From Earliella scabrosa (lineage: Eukaryota; Basidiomycota; Agaricomycetes; Polyporales; Polyporaceae): a DNA stretch of 64,000 nucleotides. The notes below the pieces were generated by a model. The model did no database searches. It was not told the origin of the DNA and worked only from the letters and a program-made list of their open reading frames with translations. Positions 11,796 through 23,064 of the stretch are shown here, in pieces. The stretch's first letter is position 1. The number at the start of each line of letters is the position of its first letter. A program made the position numbers and the translations under genes. The stretch is from positions 1,860,001-1,924,000 of the forward strand of contig JABYQQ010000007.1 in NCBI GenBank assembly GCA_022605405.1, written 5' to 3'.

Positions 11796-12586
11796 CTACT
11801 CGGAAGCAGCAGATTTCGGCAACCGTTCTCGTTCCCGTTTCTTCAGGCGACTCATGTAAGTGCGCACGGTGTCCATGGTCACCCACGAGGGTTCCCCGTT
11901 GGAGAGGATATTGAGGACGTATCCTGCGAGATAGGGATGGGGTTGGTGCGGCTCCACCGGTGTCCACTGATCCGCCGATCGCATCCAGATCTGCTTCCTA
12001 GAGCCGACTGCTGTGTGCAAGAAGAGATCGCCGGTATGGAGTTGTGCCGTTGGGATCGCCACTGGCGCTTCGAGCAGGTCGTCTCCGCGAGACGAGAACC
12101 ATACGGTCTTGTCTTTGAGGCCACGGATAGTGTGTTCGTGGCGGCGAATAGGAGGAGTCCTACTGTATCATCACGGAGAATGTGGGTAATCTGGCAAGAC
12201 TGACAATGACTGTACCAGATGTACCTTGTCTCTTCGGGTACAGCATTCGGGAGAACTACGGTGGTAGCGGCAGCTATACCCTGGTTGGCTGTGCCCACGG
12301 TATTCGGATGAGACGTGGAGGGTGTTGCTGGGCGTGGGCGGGTCGTAGCGGTCGTCGAGGACGGTTGCGCCGCCTGACCGGCTAGCGGTTCTTTCATAGT
12401 TGACACAACGAGGGGGGAGCGCTGTGGAGGAAGGAATTGAAGCGCATTTGGCCTGCGACGACCGATTTCAGTATTGTACGCCAGTTCAATCGGAACGACT
12501 GAGGACTCACTGCGCCAGTACCCTCTCTCCGCCGCCTGCAACATCCACCGGAGGATGCGAAGGTGCAGAAAGCTGTTGACGAGCAT
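11796..12586 (-). CDS. Hypothetical protein, Pro/Thr-rich N terminus
   Basis: Two exons, about 12586-12225 and 12162-11796, across a 62-nt intron (GTACAT donor, ATACAG acceptor) with matching phase. The N-terminal half is rich in Ala, Pro, Ser and Thr. The C-terminal half is more globular: IRGLKDKTVWFSSRGDDLL, TAQLHTGDLFLHTAVGSRKQ, then PHPYLAGYVLNILSNGEPSW and VTMDTVRTYMSRLKKRERER. The start may be an internal Met near 12393 (MKEPLAGQAAQ) rather than the first Met. Function unknown. The 3' end lies about 300 bp from the convergent member-B tail-anchored gene. Confidence 0.55.
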
Positions 12587-12766
12587 TTATTTAGTTAGAC
12601 GGTTCGCGTCGCTATTCGCGTAGCACTGACCGAGACACACGCAGGGGGAACAGGCACTCCACGAGTGGCCTTCCTCATTGAGGCCTCTGGGTTGCTACTC
12701 GCGCTGTTAGCGGGAGGGTCTCTGCACTCCACGTGAGCGTTGCTAACAGTGATAGGAACTATTCAC

Positions 12767-13430
12767 TCACCCCACCAGCACCGTATACCGCTGCTTGACA
12801 TGACGATGACGGAGCACAACAGTGTGTGGCTGGGAGAGAAGACTTGTATCCTCGATGAAATCAAAGGCAGGGAAGGGGGTCTGTTCGACGTGTATGATGA
12901 CGGGTGAGTCAGGTTCAAGCATGACGTCTCGAGAGCCTGATGGGAACACAGTATGGGAGTTGGTGTGAGAGAGGTACTTCTCATGCTGTCTTCTTATGTG
13001 CGCCCACGTTTCCGCTCACTGACCACCATGGATTCGGCGTGCGGGGCCATGCCACCTCTACGACTCCTACCTGGCCATGAGTCACAAGTGCGCGAGCAAT
13101 GAGTATCCCAGACATGCCTTCAGCATCAGGACCATTAACACCAGGACAGACATGCGCCTCACGCTTCAGCATCGAACGACCATTGTGCCAAGACGTCACC
13201 TACGCGGTGATGCATACACGCTCTCTTCGTCGCATCCACGACCCTTCGGGGTGGGAGACTCGCCGCTGAAGATATTCAATCAGGATGCAATTCCAGACCG
13301 CGCCCTTGGAGGAGGAGGAATGATTGACATCGATCGTCAAGGGGAGAACAGCTCCGGGCGCCTCGTCGGCCTCACCTGGTCCAGCCAAATAGACGCCTAC
13401 GCCCGTATCTGGCCCTCCTATAGCATGGGA
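12767..13430 (-). CDS. Probable spliced gene, unknown function
   Basis: Two coding-like segments share the minus strand. The 3' one, about 13010-12767, reads ETWAHIRRQHEKYLSHTNSH, then SRDVMLEPDSPVIIHVEQTP and RHRHVKQRYTVLVG before a stop. The 5' one, about 13430-13200, reads YLAGPGEADEAPGAVLPLTI and NCILIEYLQRRVSHPEGSW up to a GTAGGT donor-like site. The joining intron or middle exon (13200-13010) was not resolved with phase. No family was recognised. A plus-strand ORF over 13077-13520 is treated as a shadow. Confidence 0.35.
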
Positions 13431-13601
13431 ACCATGTTCCTTGCCGGACCTCCGCTGCTTGCATGGCCACCATCATTTGAGGGAGTGCTTCGGGATGCCG
13501 CGAAGAAGATACGAGGGTAAGTGTGGGCAGGCAAAATTAATTACAGAACATTGATTCGTGATTACATGCGGACGATCGACGTCCAGGACAGTGTCTTTAT
13601 G

Positions 13602-14612
13602 TCACACAGCCCAATATACCGATGCGAAGACAGCGATGAGCGATAGGAGCACTAGGAGCCAACCAAGGACGGGCTCGCGGTCCCTTTGCGGAGCGATGAG
13701 CGTTGGTTTGGCAACAGTGGCGAGTTTGGAAATTGACAGGAGTTCGTCGGGAACCATCATGTTCACAACCTCCATTGGAAGCTGTGACAATCAGTCAGCT
13801 CGTCATCATGTTCCGTCGCAGCGAGAGTGACAACGTACCTCTTCTCCTTCTTGGCGGTGAAGCACGACGTCTTCTCGTTGCATAGTTGCGTCTCCGACGT
13901 ACCCTATCTCGGAGATCAGAGATTGAAGGTCATGCATGTCAGGTACGTTCACATACATCTTAGTGCATTCATGATGAGTGTCTGGAACTTTTGCTCGCTG
14001 ATCAGGAAGCGCGCCTGGTATCGATTGCGCGGTGCGTCATTGGTCCGAGCGACCTAGGATCCATCGAAGTTTAACAGTCTGTGTTCGCTAAAGTCTCAGC
14101 TCAACCCACCAAGATGACGGCGACGTTAGTGTCCTCCTGGCCTTCAGTTCCTGCACTCTCGGCACCTTTGACAATGCGAGGGTGTGCCTCGCGCCGGTCC
14201 GCCGGACGCCCAGCCGGGAGCGCACCGTACGTGAGCTGCTCGTAGGGAGATCAAGATATGTAAGTACTAATCGCAATTGTGATAAAAGGAGCTGACCGTC
14301 GCCGCGAGACCCCTTCCTCTAGGAACTGTGACGGTGGGGATGGAGGATGAACTGGGCGCGGCCAGATGCTGCATCATCATGACAGTGGAGATGATGGTCC
14401 AGCTCAAGTGCAATGATACTATATGTAGTAGCGGCAACTGGGCGGCTGGGCCTAGTGCGCATTACTTCTCTGCGCACGCCAAACACCGCGACCTCCATGC
14501 TAATTATTCCTTCCCGCATTCCGGAAGCTCGTGGTGAAGGGGAGGGACTGCGGCTGTCATGATCCGAGGTCGGATGGTGCTCGCCGGACCCACACGAACA
14601 TCGACGATCCAC
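13602..14612 (-). CDS. Tail-anchored protein family, member C
   Basis: The best resolved member of the family. Exons 14235-14110, 14053-13957, 13903-13839 and 13781-13602 are separated by introns of 56, 53 and 57 nt, all in phase. An upstream Ser/Pro-rich first exon near 14612-14520 is probable. The protein runs REAHPRIVKGAESAGTEGQE, VAVILVARTNDAPRNRYQA, FLISEQKFQTLIMNALRWYV, GDATMQREDVVLHRQEGEEL and MEVVNMMVPDELLSISKL. It ends with the C-terminal hydrophobic helix GWLLVLLSLIAVFASVYWAV directly before the stop. Order and spacing match members A and B. It is divergently arranged with the gene starting at 14821. Confidence 0.65.
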
Positions 14613-14820
14613 ACGCTGTTATGGTGCGTATCCGTTCGCAGCCTGAGCGTCCTCGCGGAACACGAACGATTGCGGCTACGTTCGGGGTTATGGTGCGGTG
14701 TGCTGAATGCTTTGACTTGAAGCCAACAGAGTCCGGATCCTCAGGCTGGCGCCCCACCCTCGACCTCCACTTGTCATTCACCCTCAGTCGCATCCAGGAA
14801 GCTGTTACGGCCCAGCACTC

Positions 14821-15791
14821 ATGCCGTTCAAGACCTACAGCCAGCGTAAGTGCTACTATTTGCATTGAGATCTCACAGACTCATGTGGCTATTCCTCTAG
14901 ACGTACAGCAAACATTGGCAGGGGTCACTAGGAATGGCCGGGACAACATCAGTTACGGACGTGTCATCTCGACGGGTGAGTTCCGTAACCATGACGAGAC
15001 AGCTAATATGGCTAAGCTGCTCATAGTCGTAGCCCGAAAGCGCCAGTCCAGGGAAACGCCTGTTCCACACCATCGTCGGCTGATTCACCGGGCTTTAATG
15101 AGAGAGGTGATTTCGGCCTTACTACGTCTTTCTATCATGCAAACCATCATATTCACCCATGCAGGTGTGGGCAGGAAGAGTGAGAATCGAACTAGCAGGT
15201 CGACACGTGAAGATTACAGACACAGGGGCTAGATTGTACGTCGCGCTTGCCGTCGCAGTCTCATTGTGCTCTGAATTATTCATTCTGCCAGCTACGAGAC
15301 TTGGCGAGACCCGACAGAGCGACGTAGGCCTGAGTTCCGGGTCCGAACTACGAAAGAGCGTGTATGTCCTTGTATCCAATGCTCGTCTTGTTGCTCGTCT
15401 CACCGTTCGCGACACAGCTCCTCGCAGAGTATCGTCACATCGCTGGCATGTTCATCGAAGTTCGACGCCTCTTTGGACAGTGGGAGTCTGCAGATGAGCT
15501 GCTCGAAATCCGACATCTCCCCGCGAAGGTGAGCTCGTAGCTGAGGGTAATTTCGTCATCATGCCAACTCGCATACAAGATACGGACGTATCTGCGAATC
15601 AACGAAGACCATAGGCAGAGGGTCAGTAGAAGTAGTACTTCTCTCGCGCCGTATCCTGCTCACCATCCGTGTACCAGAACGCCCAACTTCACCGCGAAGT
15701 GATGGACGGGAACTACAGAAATCGAGCTCTGGAAGCTGAGCTACGCCATCGTGGCACAGCTTTCACGACAAGCGACACAGGGTCTATGTGA
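14821..15791 (+). CDS. Membrane protein with helical C terminus, unknown
   Basis: Starts MPFKTYSQ and continues through several short exons: HVQQTLAGVTRNGRDNISYG (about 14901-14974), then VARKRQSRETPVPHHRRL (about 15028-15107), then VWAGRVRIELAGRHVKITDT (from 15165). Later exons give a hydrophobic segment (MLVLLLVSPFATQLL, about 15375) followed by a charged helix (GMFIEVRRLFGQWESADELL). The last exon, NAQLHREVMDGNYRNRALEA and on, stops at 15789-15791. Introns near 14848, 14975, 15108 and 15530 have clear GT...AG ends; phase across the 15238-15300 intron is uncertain. Membrane segment plus coiled coil resembles the C-terminal design of the WD40 gene at 35.3 kb. Function unknown. Confidence 0.48.
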
Positions 15792-16404
15792 AGCATTGTC
15801 CCCCACCTCGTTCGTTGAGCACGGCCGGAGAGTTTTGTATTTATCGTAGCGTCGTATAAGTATACATATGCGCCGACAAGCATCCAATGATGATGAATGA
15901 TTGATGGGACGCCCTTAGTGTCTTCAACATTCCCCGTGCTACACCCAGTTCCTTGTCACTTCAAGCTACCTAATACGACCTTGCGGTGATCTGTGTCCAG
16001 TCGAACCGCGCACGGTGACAGGCTTCTGCGGTCACTCGATGGTGGAGCGTGATTGTAGCGTGCCTCTGGCAGTGATCCGCAGAGCGATGGCGGAGACGTC
16101 GGACGAAAGACGGGCAACATGGGGATCTGGGGTTCGTACAAGTGGAGAGAGGGGAAGCGGGCTCCTTTGCGTTGAGCGCCTTCAGGTGCTTCGGACCAAT
16201 AGCTTTAGGCCGGAGAAAGGGCAGGCAAACATATTGCTATTGTCGTTTCAATCCGCCAGTCTATGTACACAGACTGCGTCTGTTGCCCTACCAAGACAAG
16301 ACACGAGCGTCGTAGGGGGAAAATACACGAGAGCGCCGCCCTTGGACGTAGTAGCTATACGTATTCCCCCATAGTCAGTAATTCATGTCGTGCACGTAGA
16401 CCCG
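15792..16404. other. Intergenic, nothing supported
   Basis: AT-rich patches near 15835-15900 (GTCGTATAAGTATACATATG) could be promoter or terminator sequence for the flanking genes. Short ORFs here overlap in several frames and show no domain. Confidence 0.35.
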
Positions 16405-17071
16405 TCAAGCCACGTACAATTGCTCTAGGTGCTTGGTCTCCTCGGAAAGTGTCTTGCTGCTCTTATCCAACCGGACCGGCAGAGTGGAGCCTTGATTGTC
16501 AGCACGACACCCTGCCGCGCTATGCACGTCGAAGAGAGTGCGAGCAAAACAACAGACATCACCGCACGCCTTGTTCAAACGATGGCTGCCACCACCTTGG
16601 AGCCGCCCCACGCGAGCGCAACCGGGCTCATCTTCGCGGAATGCACGCTGGATAACGTCAATCGACTTTGCCCGCTGCGAGTGCACGCCCAGGGCGTGCG
16701 TGAGGCAACGTTCGCCATGCTCTTCATTACAAGAAGCACACACCTCGATCTGGAGCATCTCGATGTCGGAGGTAACAATGTGACGAAGTGAGGCATCGTT
16801 GACATCGCGGGGCTGCGTGATTCGGATGGCCGCACGGGTTGAGGAGCGAGCTGTGGACAAGGATAGAGTGCGTGGCCTCATCATTGCGCGGCACGACGAA
16901 GTACACACTGGTTATGATGAGGATTTCTCGGGCGCGGTGTCGTACTTCGTGCGGGACGTACCGAGGCATGCACAGGGTCAGGGATTGAGGATGGAAAGCG
17001 CGAGAGTGAACAATTCGCTCACCTTCTTGCGTAACAAACGATCTGATAATGGGCTCAGACTTGCTGTTCAA
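16405..17071 (-). CDS. Possible gene; strand uncertain
   Basis: The minus frame 16908-16405 reads VTSDIEMLQIEVCASCNEEH, then SIDVIQRAFREDEPGCARVG to LSEETKHLEQLYVA. An upstream frame, 17071-16930, reads EPIIRSFVTQEGERIVHSRA. Together they could be exons of one gene with a small Cys cluster (CASC...C). The plus strand is also open over 16429-16791 and 16799-17152 with reasonable composition, so the coding strand is not certain. No domain was recognised. Confidence 0.3.
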
Positions 17072-17433
17072 GCAGAGCTTCGCGACATTGATGGTGCTAC
17101 CGCAGTCTCAGGTAGCCAGCACAACGCAGAGTGCCTGAAGCGACAACATTAGCTCCCGCACCGCATATGAGCGGGCACTATTAGCATACTTTGTCTTCGT
17201 CTACCTTTGACCACAGCCTGAACGCCATTCGATCGAAAGCCAGATGTCAGTTGTCTCCCCACGCGAACGTGCAATGCGCAACACTCACAATGGGTTAGCC
17301 ACCCGAAGGCCCGACTTGCCGAGCTGACGTTACTGTGCAATGAGTCGTTCAGACATGCTCAAGGATTAATGGGTACACGGCCGACATACGAGGAGCCGCG
17401 ACTGCGGGAATGCGGGGGCGCGCGCGGAAGTGT

Positions 17434-18055
17434 TCAGGCATCTCTGGCATCGACGATGCGGATGACAGAGGGAGTCGTCGGCCGAGTATGACAGAAAGCG
17501 GGGAAAGGCCATAATGACCACCTGAATACTCCTGCTTGGAGGATCGTCTCCGTCATCGCCACGTCACTCAGCTCACAGTGATGAGGAAGAGTGTAACATA
17601 GCACTCTACCTTTACGAGCTATGACAGGTGCAGAGATGCCGGTGTTTATCGCGAAGTATCGCATGCCCTGACCGGCCAAACAACTCGCACAGTAGTTGAT
17701 CGCGGACATATCCTATGGGCAGAAGCTCGTCAGATAGCGCAGGGAGGGATGGTAGACTAAGCGCGCCACTGAATGCGCCCACTCGGTTTCGCGAATTCTA
17801 ACATTTAGACGGAGATCGCACCTCTCACGACGCCCATCCCCGCCGTTCGATTGGCTTAGAGGAACTGACTCCGCCGCATCCCAGAGATCTTCTCCGGACA
17901 AGGGCATAATTCGCGCGACCTTCCATCATGGCTGTCAGTGGACTCAAGAGTCGCCGCTGGATCAGGGCATAAGAGTGGCATGGAGCATGAGCAATTCGGA
18001 CGTACATACCGCGGCAATCGCGACGGACAGCGCGCAGGTCATCGTTGCAGAGCAT
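17434..18055 (-). CDS. Possible spliced gene, unknown
   Basis: Adjacent minus-strand open segments: 18055-17825 (MYVRIAHAPCHSYALIQRRL), 17907-17713 (CDLRLNVRIRETEWAHSVAR) and 17709-17434 (INYCASCLAGQGMRYFAINT). Acceptor-like CATAG and donor-like sites lie between them, but no phase-consistent join was confirmed. The call rests only on composition. Confidence 0.28.
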
Positions 18056-18234
18056 TCTTCATGCGCATAAGGAGGACGAGGGCGAAGTTCAACCATGTCC
18101 ACAATCCGTGAGGAGTCCAAATTTTCAGACTGTATGCGAGACTGCTGCTGCTGTTGCGGAGACTATGCTGGTACGAAATTGAAGGAGAAGGCACGCATGA
18201 ACTGACGACCTAGTAAGCCGCCTGTCAATCAGAC

Positions 18235-18415
18235 CTGATTACATAAGCAGGTTGGACAACTTGGGCGGCTACTTTCTGATGTCCTTCCCGTCGTCCACCC
18301 AATTCCTCCTGCTCCTGCTCCTGCTCCTCCGTTCTCTGTTGTGTCTGCTGATTCTTCATCTGAGGTTGGTGCTAGGTGCTGGTGGTTGTGCTACAAAGCT
18401 GACTGGGCGAAGAGG
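18235..18415 (+). repeat. Dispersed repeat, copy 1
   Basis: Shares TTACATAAGCAGGTTGG at its left and GGTGCTGGTGGTTGTGCTAC followed by AAAGCTGACTGGG at its right with 28640-28770. The middle is diverged and contains a CTCCTG-type microsatellite in this copy. Both copies lie in the same orientation. Class unknown. Confidence 0.7.
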
Positions 18416-19157
18416 ATAGGCGCTTACAACAAGATGGAGAGCAAGACCGGAACTGGCACTGGGCCCAATGTGCCCTATAGCTTGCAGTGATCTATCAAGC
18501 GCACACTCAAGCCTTGTGTCGGACGCTCACGAGCACGTAATTCTACGTACATACGTGCCCGTCGTCAAGCAAGACTGTCCGACCGTTCCGTAGTATGTAC
18601 CACATGCGCACTCCTCTCGCTGACTTATTTGCTTGGTTCCCAAAGAGACATCGGCCGGCACCGTTGGAGTCACATCCGACCCTTTTCGCATGTCAGCGCA
18701 CTGCAAGGCTACAAGTGACCTGCCAGATCCTCGCGCCTGTCCTGCCAGTGGTGCACAAACACCTATTTTTCCCCGTACGTGTATATAGTACAAAGTTTGC
18801 TTCGACCTGGATAGCCCTGACCAACAGTTCCACGCGAACCCGTAGGGGCGCGCGTGTTGAAACAGAGCGCATTCATCTCTTCTCTCCCCGTCGCGCAAGA
18901 TCCATCGTGTGTGGTCGCCTTCCCCATTTCCGACATCCGCGAATCCCTCCCATCCGTCGACCCAAGAGTTCGCGCATCAAACCAGCTGCGGTTACCTGTT
19001 CGCAGCACCTCAGATCAACTCGGGCAGGCATCAATGCAACTGGTCGCGCCCTCATTACTTCTACACCTGCAGCTGGTAGGTTCTGGGAGCGCTCATAGTG
19101 ACTCGTGTCAATTCATAATCTGACGTCTTCCCGCAGCAGACCACACTCATAACCTCT

Positions 19158-19194
19158 GGCAAATGGGCAAATGGGCAAATGGGCAAATGGCCAA
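19158..19194 (+). repeat. 8-bp microsatellite (GGGCAAAT)n
   Basis: About four perfect tandem copies of GGGCAAAT, with one degenerate edge. No coding role is apparent. Confidence 0.85.
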
Positions 19195-19329
19195 CCCTTG
19201 TCCAGAAAGATCCTGGGTCCCCGCTGTCGGCTCTGCATTTGCCTCGAGACGGTCGGCGCCTTCGGAATCCGCATTCGTTGTGAGTGCGCAGCTCCTTCCC
19301 GCCTACGTCAACGACTACCATTTCGACGA

Positions 19330-19891
19330 ACACTGAACTCTCTGAACTCCACAGACAATTACAAGCTCGCCCCGGTCGTGTGCGACCCCCCAGGCTGCCC
19401 TGTCATGCCTGAGGGCAAGACCTTCGAACTCCTGCCGCGTCGATACTTTGACAAGCAGACGGGCAAGATCACAGGCGCGCGACTGTCGACATGTCGACAT
19501 TCTTGTCTGGGGCTGGTTGTTGGCAGATGTAGACGACATCTTCGAGAAGTCGGGCACCATCCTCGCGGAGGTTGTGACCGTCGTTCCGGCGGATGCCTGA
19601 GGGGCAATTCGATGCTACCAGACGTCCACGTCCAAAGGCGTTGTTCATTCGTGCACATGTTATACATTCCCGGATTGTACATACCCAGCCGATGTCTTCC
19701 AGACTGTGAAATATGCTTCTAGGATAGACTTGCGACACGGTGACTATGCTACAGAGTTGTACGCGTACGAGGCTATCTATGACTATGAACAGAAGCCCAT
19801 TTCAGTATCTGATAGGGAGCACAATCGGCAAGATGAAGAAGCTGTGTCCCAAGCTGTCCCAAGGGCCAAGTACAACCCACATGCCGTCTAA
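19330..19891 (+). pseudogene. Broken gene of unrecognised family
   Basis: After a CCACAG acceptor the sequence reads DNYKLAPVVCDPPGCPVMPE, then TFELLPRRYFDKQTGKITGA. It continues in a different frame as VDILVWGWLLADVDDIFEKS and on to VVTVVPADA, where a TGA interrupts. The same frame then continues GAIRCYQTSTSKGVVHSCTC, YTFPDCTYPADVFQTVKYAS and IDLRHGDYATELYAYEAI to a stop near 19891. The pieces follow each other with protein-like composition and paired cysteines, suggesting one secreted or Cys-bridged protein broken by a frameshift at about 19490 and a stop at about 19598. Very short introns cannot be excluded. The family is not recognised. Confidence 0.45.
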
Positions 19892-19989
19892 TCACTTTCA
19901 ACAAATAGAGCAGGAGCGCTCAGGAGCGCCGCGCAGCTTTAGGTGTAGATTTTCGGTCACTGAATTGAACTTTGAAGCATCCCAATCCG

Positions 19990-21127
19990 CACGGCTGTGG
20001 CTCTGATACGGCCGTAGCGTCATCAGCTGGGTCGCGCAAGTCAAAACCGTGCCTCTCGCTGTACACATACTCGCCTGCCCTCGCTCCCGCTCTCACACTG
20101 GCCCTGGCCCTGAGTGTAGCGGATAGACTCGGAGGGATCGGCATCCATCGCGATGTCCGCCTGCATTGCCGGAGAGACCTTCTCTGCCTGAGTTCTGCTC
20201 GGCTCTTGCTGTCAGCTTGTGGCTGGGACTGAGAATGGGTCGGCAACGGCCGGCGCGGGAGCTGGGGAATGCGGTGGGCTTGAGTCTCGGTGGTGCTGGC
20301 TGGTCCTCACAGTTCTGTGCTGCGATTGGGTTTGAGTGTGCGAATCGTCATCCAACTGCTCGGGCACTGCTGGTTAGCAGACAAGCGCGTACGGATATGA
20401 TCGAAAAAGCCAGAAGAGTATGAGACACGAGCAATGCGACGTACCACCACACTTCGCATCGGTGTTCGCGCTTCGATCCCGCAACGCACATCGAACGCGG
20501 CTGCAATCCTGTCTGCCTTCCCATTCCACCTGTCGCATTGCCGCTGTCGGGCCATGTCCTGGCCACCCGTGGCAGGATGGGAGGTAGCAGACGATGCGCG
20601 GCTGCTGGGGCACGGGTAGAAGACTCTGGGTCTCTGGCGTGTGCGAAGTGGAGGCGAGCGTAGGTGTCTTCGAGCGGCTCCGTAGTGTTTGTGTCGTCCT
20701 TGCGGCAGGAGCGGCGGAAGTGGCCGCAGGGGGTGGACGTTCTTGAGGCTGGCGTGTGCGGGGCATGGGCGGGATTGGCTTTGACGCAGGCGCTGCCTGT
20801 GTTTGACCCGGACATAGTGCTAGTGTCGATTCTTCTGGAGCCGACGACGGGCCTGCATCTGTGTTCGCCGCTTCAACTATGTTCACTTGTGGAACCGATG
20901 CTTGCGACCAACCAGCGTCGAGGATGCTGGGCGTTGGTGCTGCTCGGGTACGACTGCTGGCACAGGACGAAGCGGGGTTGGTCCTGGTCAGCATTGGCGT
21001 TTTGAGGCGAAGGTAAACCCGAGCTTGTGCAGATTAGCTCAAAGCAGACTGGGCGGAATTGATTGCGTGGGCGAGAGGGAGCAACAGTAGAAGACAACGC
21101 ACCGCTCGGTAGAGCACAAAAAAGCAT
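19990..21127 (-). CDS. Pro/Thr/Ala-rich protein, probably spliced
   Basis: The main open segment, 20994-20374, is low-complexity: VPQVNIVEAANTDAGPSSAP, then PPMPRTRQPQERPPPAAT, then QTLRSRSKTPTLASTSHTP. An upstream segment at 21127-21030 joins across a possible GTTTAC...ACCAG intron. A downstream segment near 20215-20060 reads AEKVSPAMQADIAMDADPSE. Long disordered Pro/Ser/Thr regions like this also occur in the genes at 31.6 and 37.9 kb. No folded domain was recognised, and the exact exon set is unresolved. Confidence 0.35.
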
Positions 21128-22244
21128 TCCACTCGCGCTCTTGACCCTACTTGCGCACGTATTGGGTGACGTAGTTGTTCCCTGATCTACACAATAAAAT
21201 GAGATTAGTAGCTAACGACGACTCGCTCTACTTAGTGATGGACTCGGTCCCTCGGCAACAAGCGTGATGTAGTTCCTCGTCCCTCGGAATAGAGGCAGGT
21301 CTGAGCAGATGGTGTAGAGCGGATGGGAGTGTTGCGCGAAACAGTGGTTACCCTCAGCTCGGTGACGCCCAAGAATCTCCTGCCACTCCGACGTTCTCAC
21401 GGGTCCGGGCGGCTAAAACTACCCTTCTCCGATCCTATTCCCGCGACGCATGACACGTCTCTTCGTGGATTCTCGTATCATCCTAGCCATAGACGAGTGA
21501 GCGGTGGTGCTCCCAACTACTTGCAATCATATGTCCTGTTATCGTCTACTGGCCGACATTCTGGCTGTCGACAGCACGCTCCCAGTCTCGATCAAATTTC
21601 CTCACCAACACCGTACACCCATCATCCAGACAGCCCTCACGTTCCATACAGTCGACATTCCGGCTAGAGTTGACCTACCGCCGAGTGCGTTGAAAAGGTG
21701 GCCAGCGTTGACACTGACGGTTTTCATGGTTATATCTCCGATGAACGGAACGTGCGCAATTCATAAACGGATGGCGGAGGCGTGAGGTTCGTGTTCGATT
21801 CTTTTCCCCAGGATCACCTTCCCTTCTCCACGTTTGGTATCCCGCAGGCACTCGTCATAGGCCCGCCATACCAAAGGACGATACACTCTACGATCCACCA
21901 TCTTTCTGTCGACCCGAAATAATCCCACTTGGTCCTTGTCTCCGCCCGCGAGTCGATTCTCCAACCATGCGTATGCCTCACATCACTTCGCCCTCTACCA
22001 TGCTCTCCTTGTTGTCACGCAGCCATGGCCGCCAAACGTTGGTGCCCGCTTGGCGCGCTCAAGTACACCAAGGGTGGCGGGATGGCTGGTACGACGCCGT
22101 GATCGATATTTGTGTCACAGAGTCCCCGAGACAGTAAGCGGCGCGTCACTTCTCTCTCGCCTCAGTTTTATTTCCTACATGCGCTCCAATACCCTTCTTT
22201 GCCCCTGCCCCCACCCCGTTGCGGCGCATCGAGTACTGATCGCT

Positions 22245-22937
22245 ATGTCTTCACTCGTAGGAAACCTAGCGTCGTACGATGACGAGCGGACGGTAGCGTT
22301 CCGTGGGCCGATGAACATCCCCAGTATCGCCGTATACCGAGACAAGTACGAACGCGAGCTCACCGAGCTGGAGGCGCGTGAGCGTGTGGGCGGCGGGCGA
22401 GTAGCCCGAGAACTTCGTCTTCGTGACCAACATGGGCGGCGAGTGGTCCAGTACGTAGCCCGTTCAGGCTCGGTGCGTTAAGGCGTGCTGACGACACGAT
22501 CATTGTCTGTAGGCAGCTGTAGGCTATGCAGGGACCTAGTCGTACACCAACGGTGACTGTACGAACTCTGCGGCCACGCGGAATGAGGAGTGCGCGGGGA
22601 GCTTCCTCCACGAGGATCCCGAACTTGTGTGTACGCCCGACCTCTTCTCCGCCCCTGTCGATCCCGCAGAACATTGTGACCGCAGAGTCGTGTGAGACGC
22701 GATCTGCGCCTTGTACGGCTCTGAGGACGGTGGCACGCCAAACGTGAACATGGAAAGTTGCTCCCGCCCTAGCCGCGGTACGCCGTTTCGGGCGAGAAGC
22801 CAGCGGAGGGCGTTATACACGCCGCATCACGGGTGCAACTGTCGCGGGGTTGGGGCGCAAGCGCGGAGAGATTGTCGTAGAGACGTGGAACGAGGTCAAG
22901 GTGGACAGTCCACAATATCTGCGACTTGCTGCGACCG
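22245..22937 (+). CDS. Hypothetical protein, spliced
   Basis: The first exon starts MSSLVGNLASYDDERTVAFR and continues NIPSIAVYRDKYERELTELE to a GTGCGT donor near 22474. A later exon, about 22760-22937, reads GRYTRRITGATVAGLGRKRG and EIVVETWNEVKVDSPQYLRL, ending at a GTGAGT donor. The middle, 22520-22757, is open in more than one frame and its splicing is not settled. Exons beyond 22937 are likely but not identified. No domain was recognised. Confidence 0.38.
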
Positions 22938-23064
22938 AAGTGAGTCGTGCGCCTGTGCTATATGTTTAGGTCTCGGGCCTGATCAGGCATTCTCCAGTGT
23001 CCATCTCTTCCTCCCTGGCCCGTCCCGCCGGACTTTGCGCAACTCGTACCCTCCCAGAAGCTAG

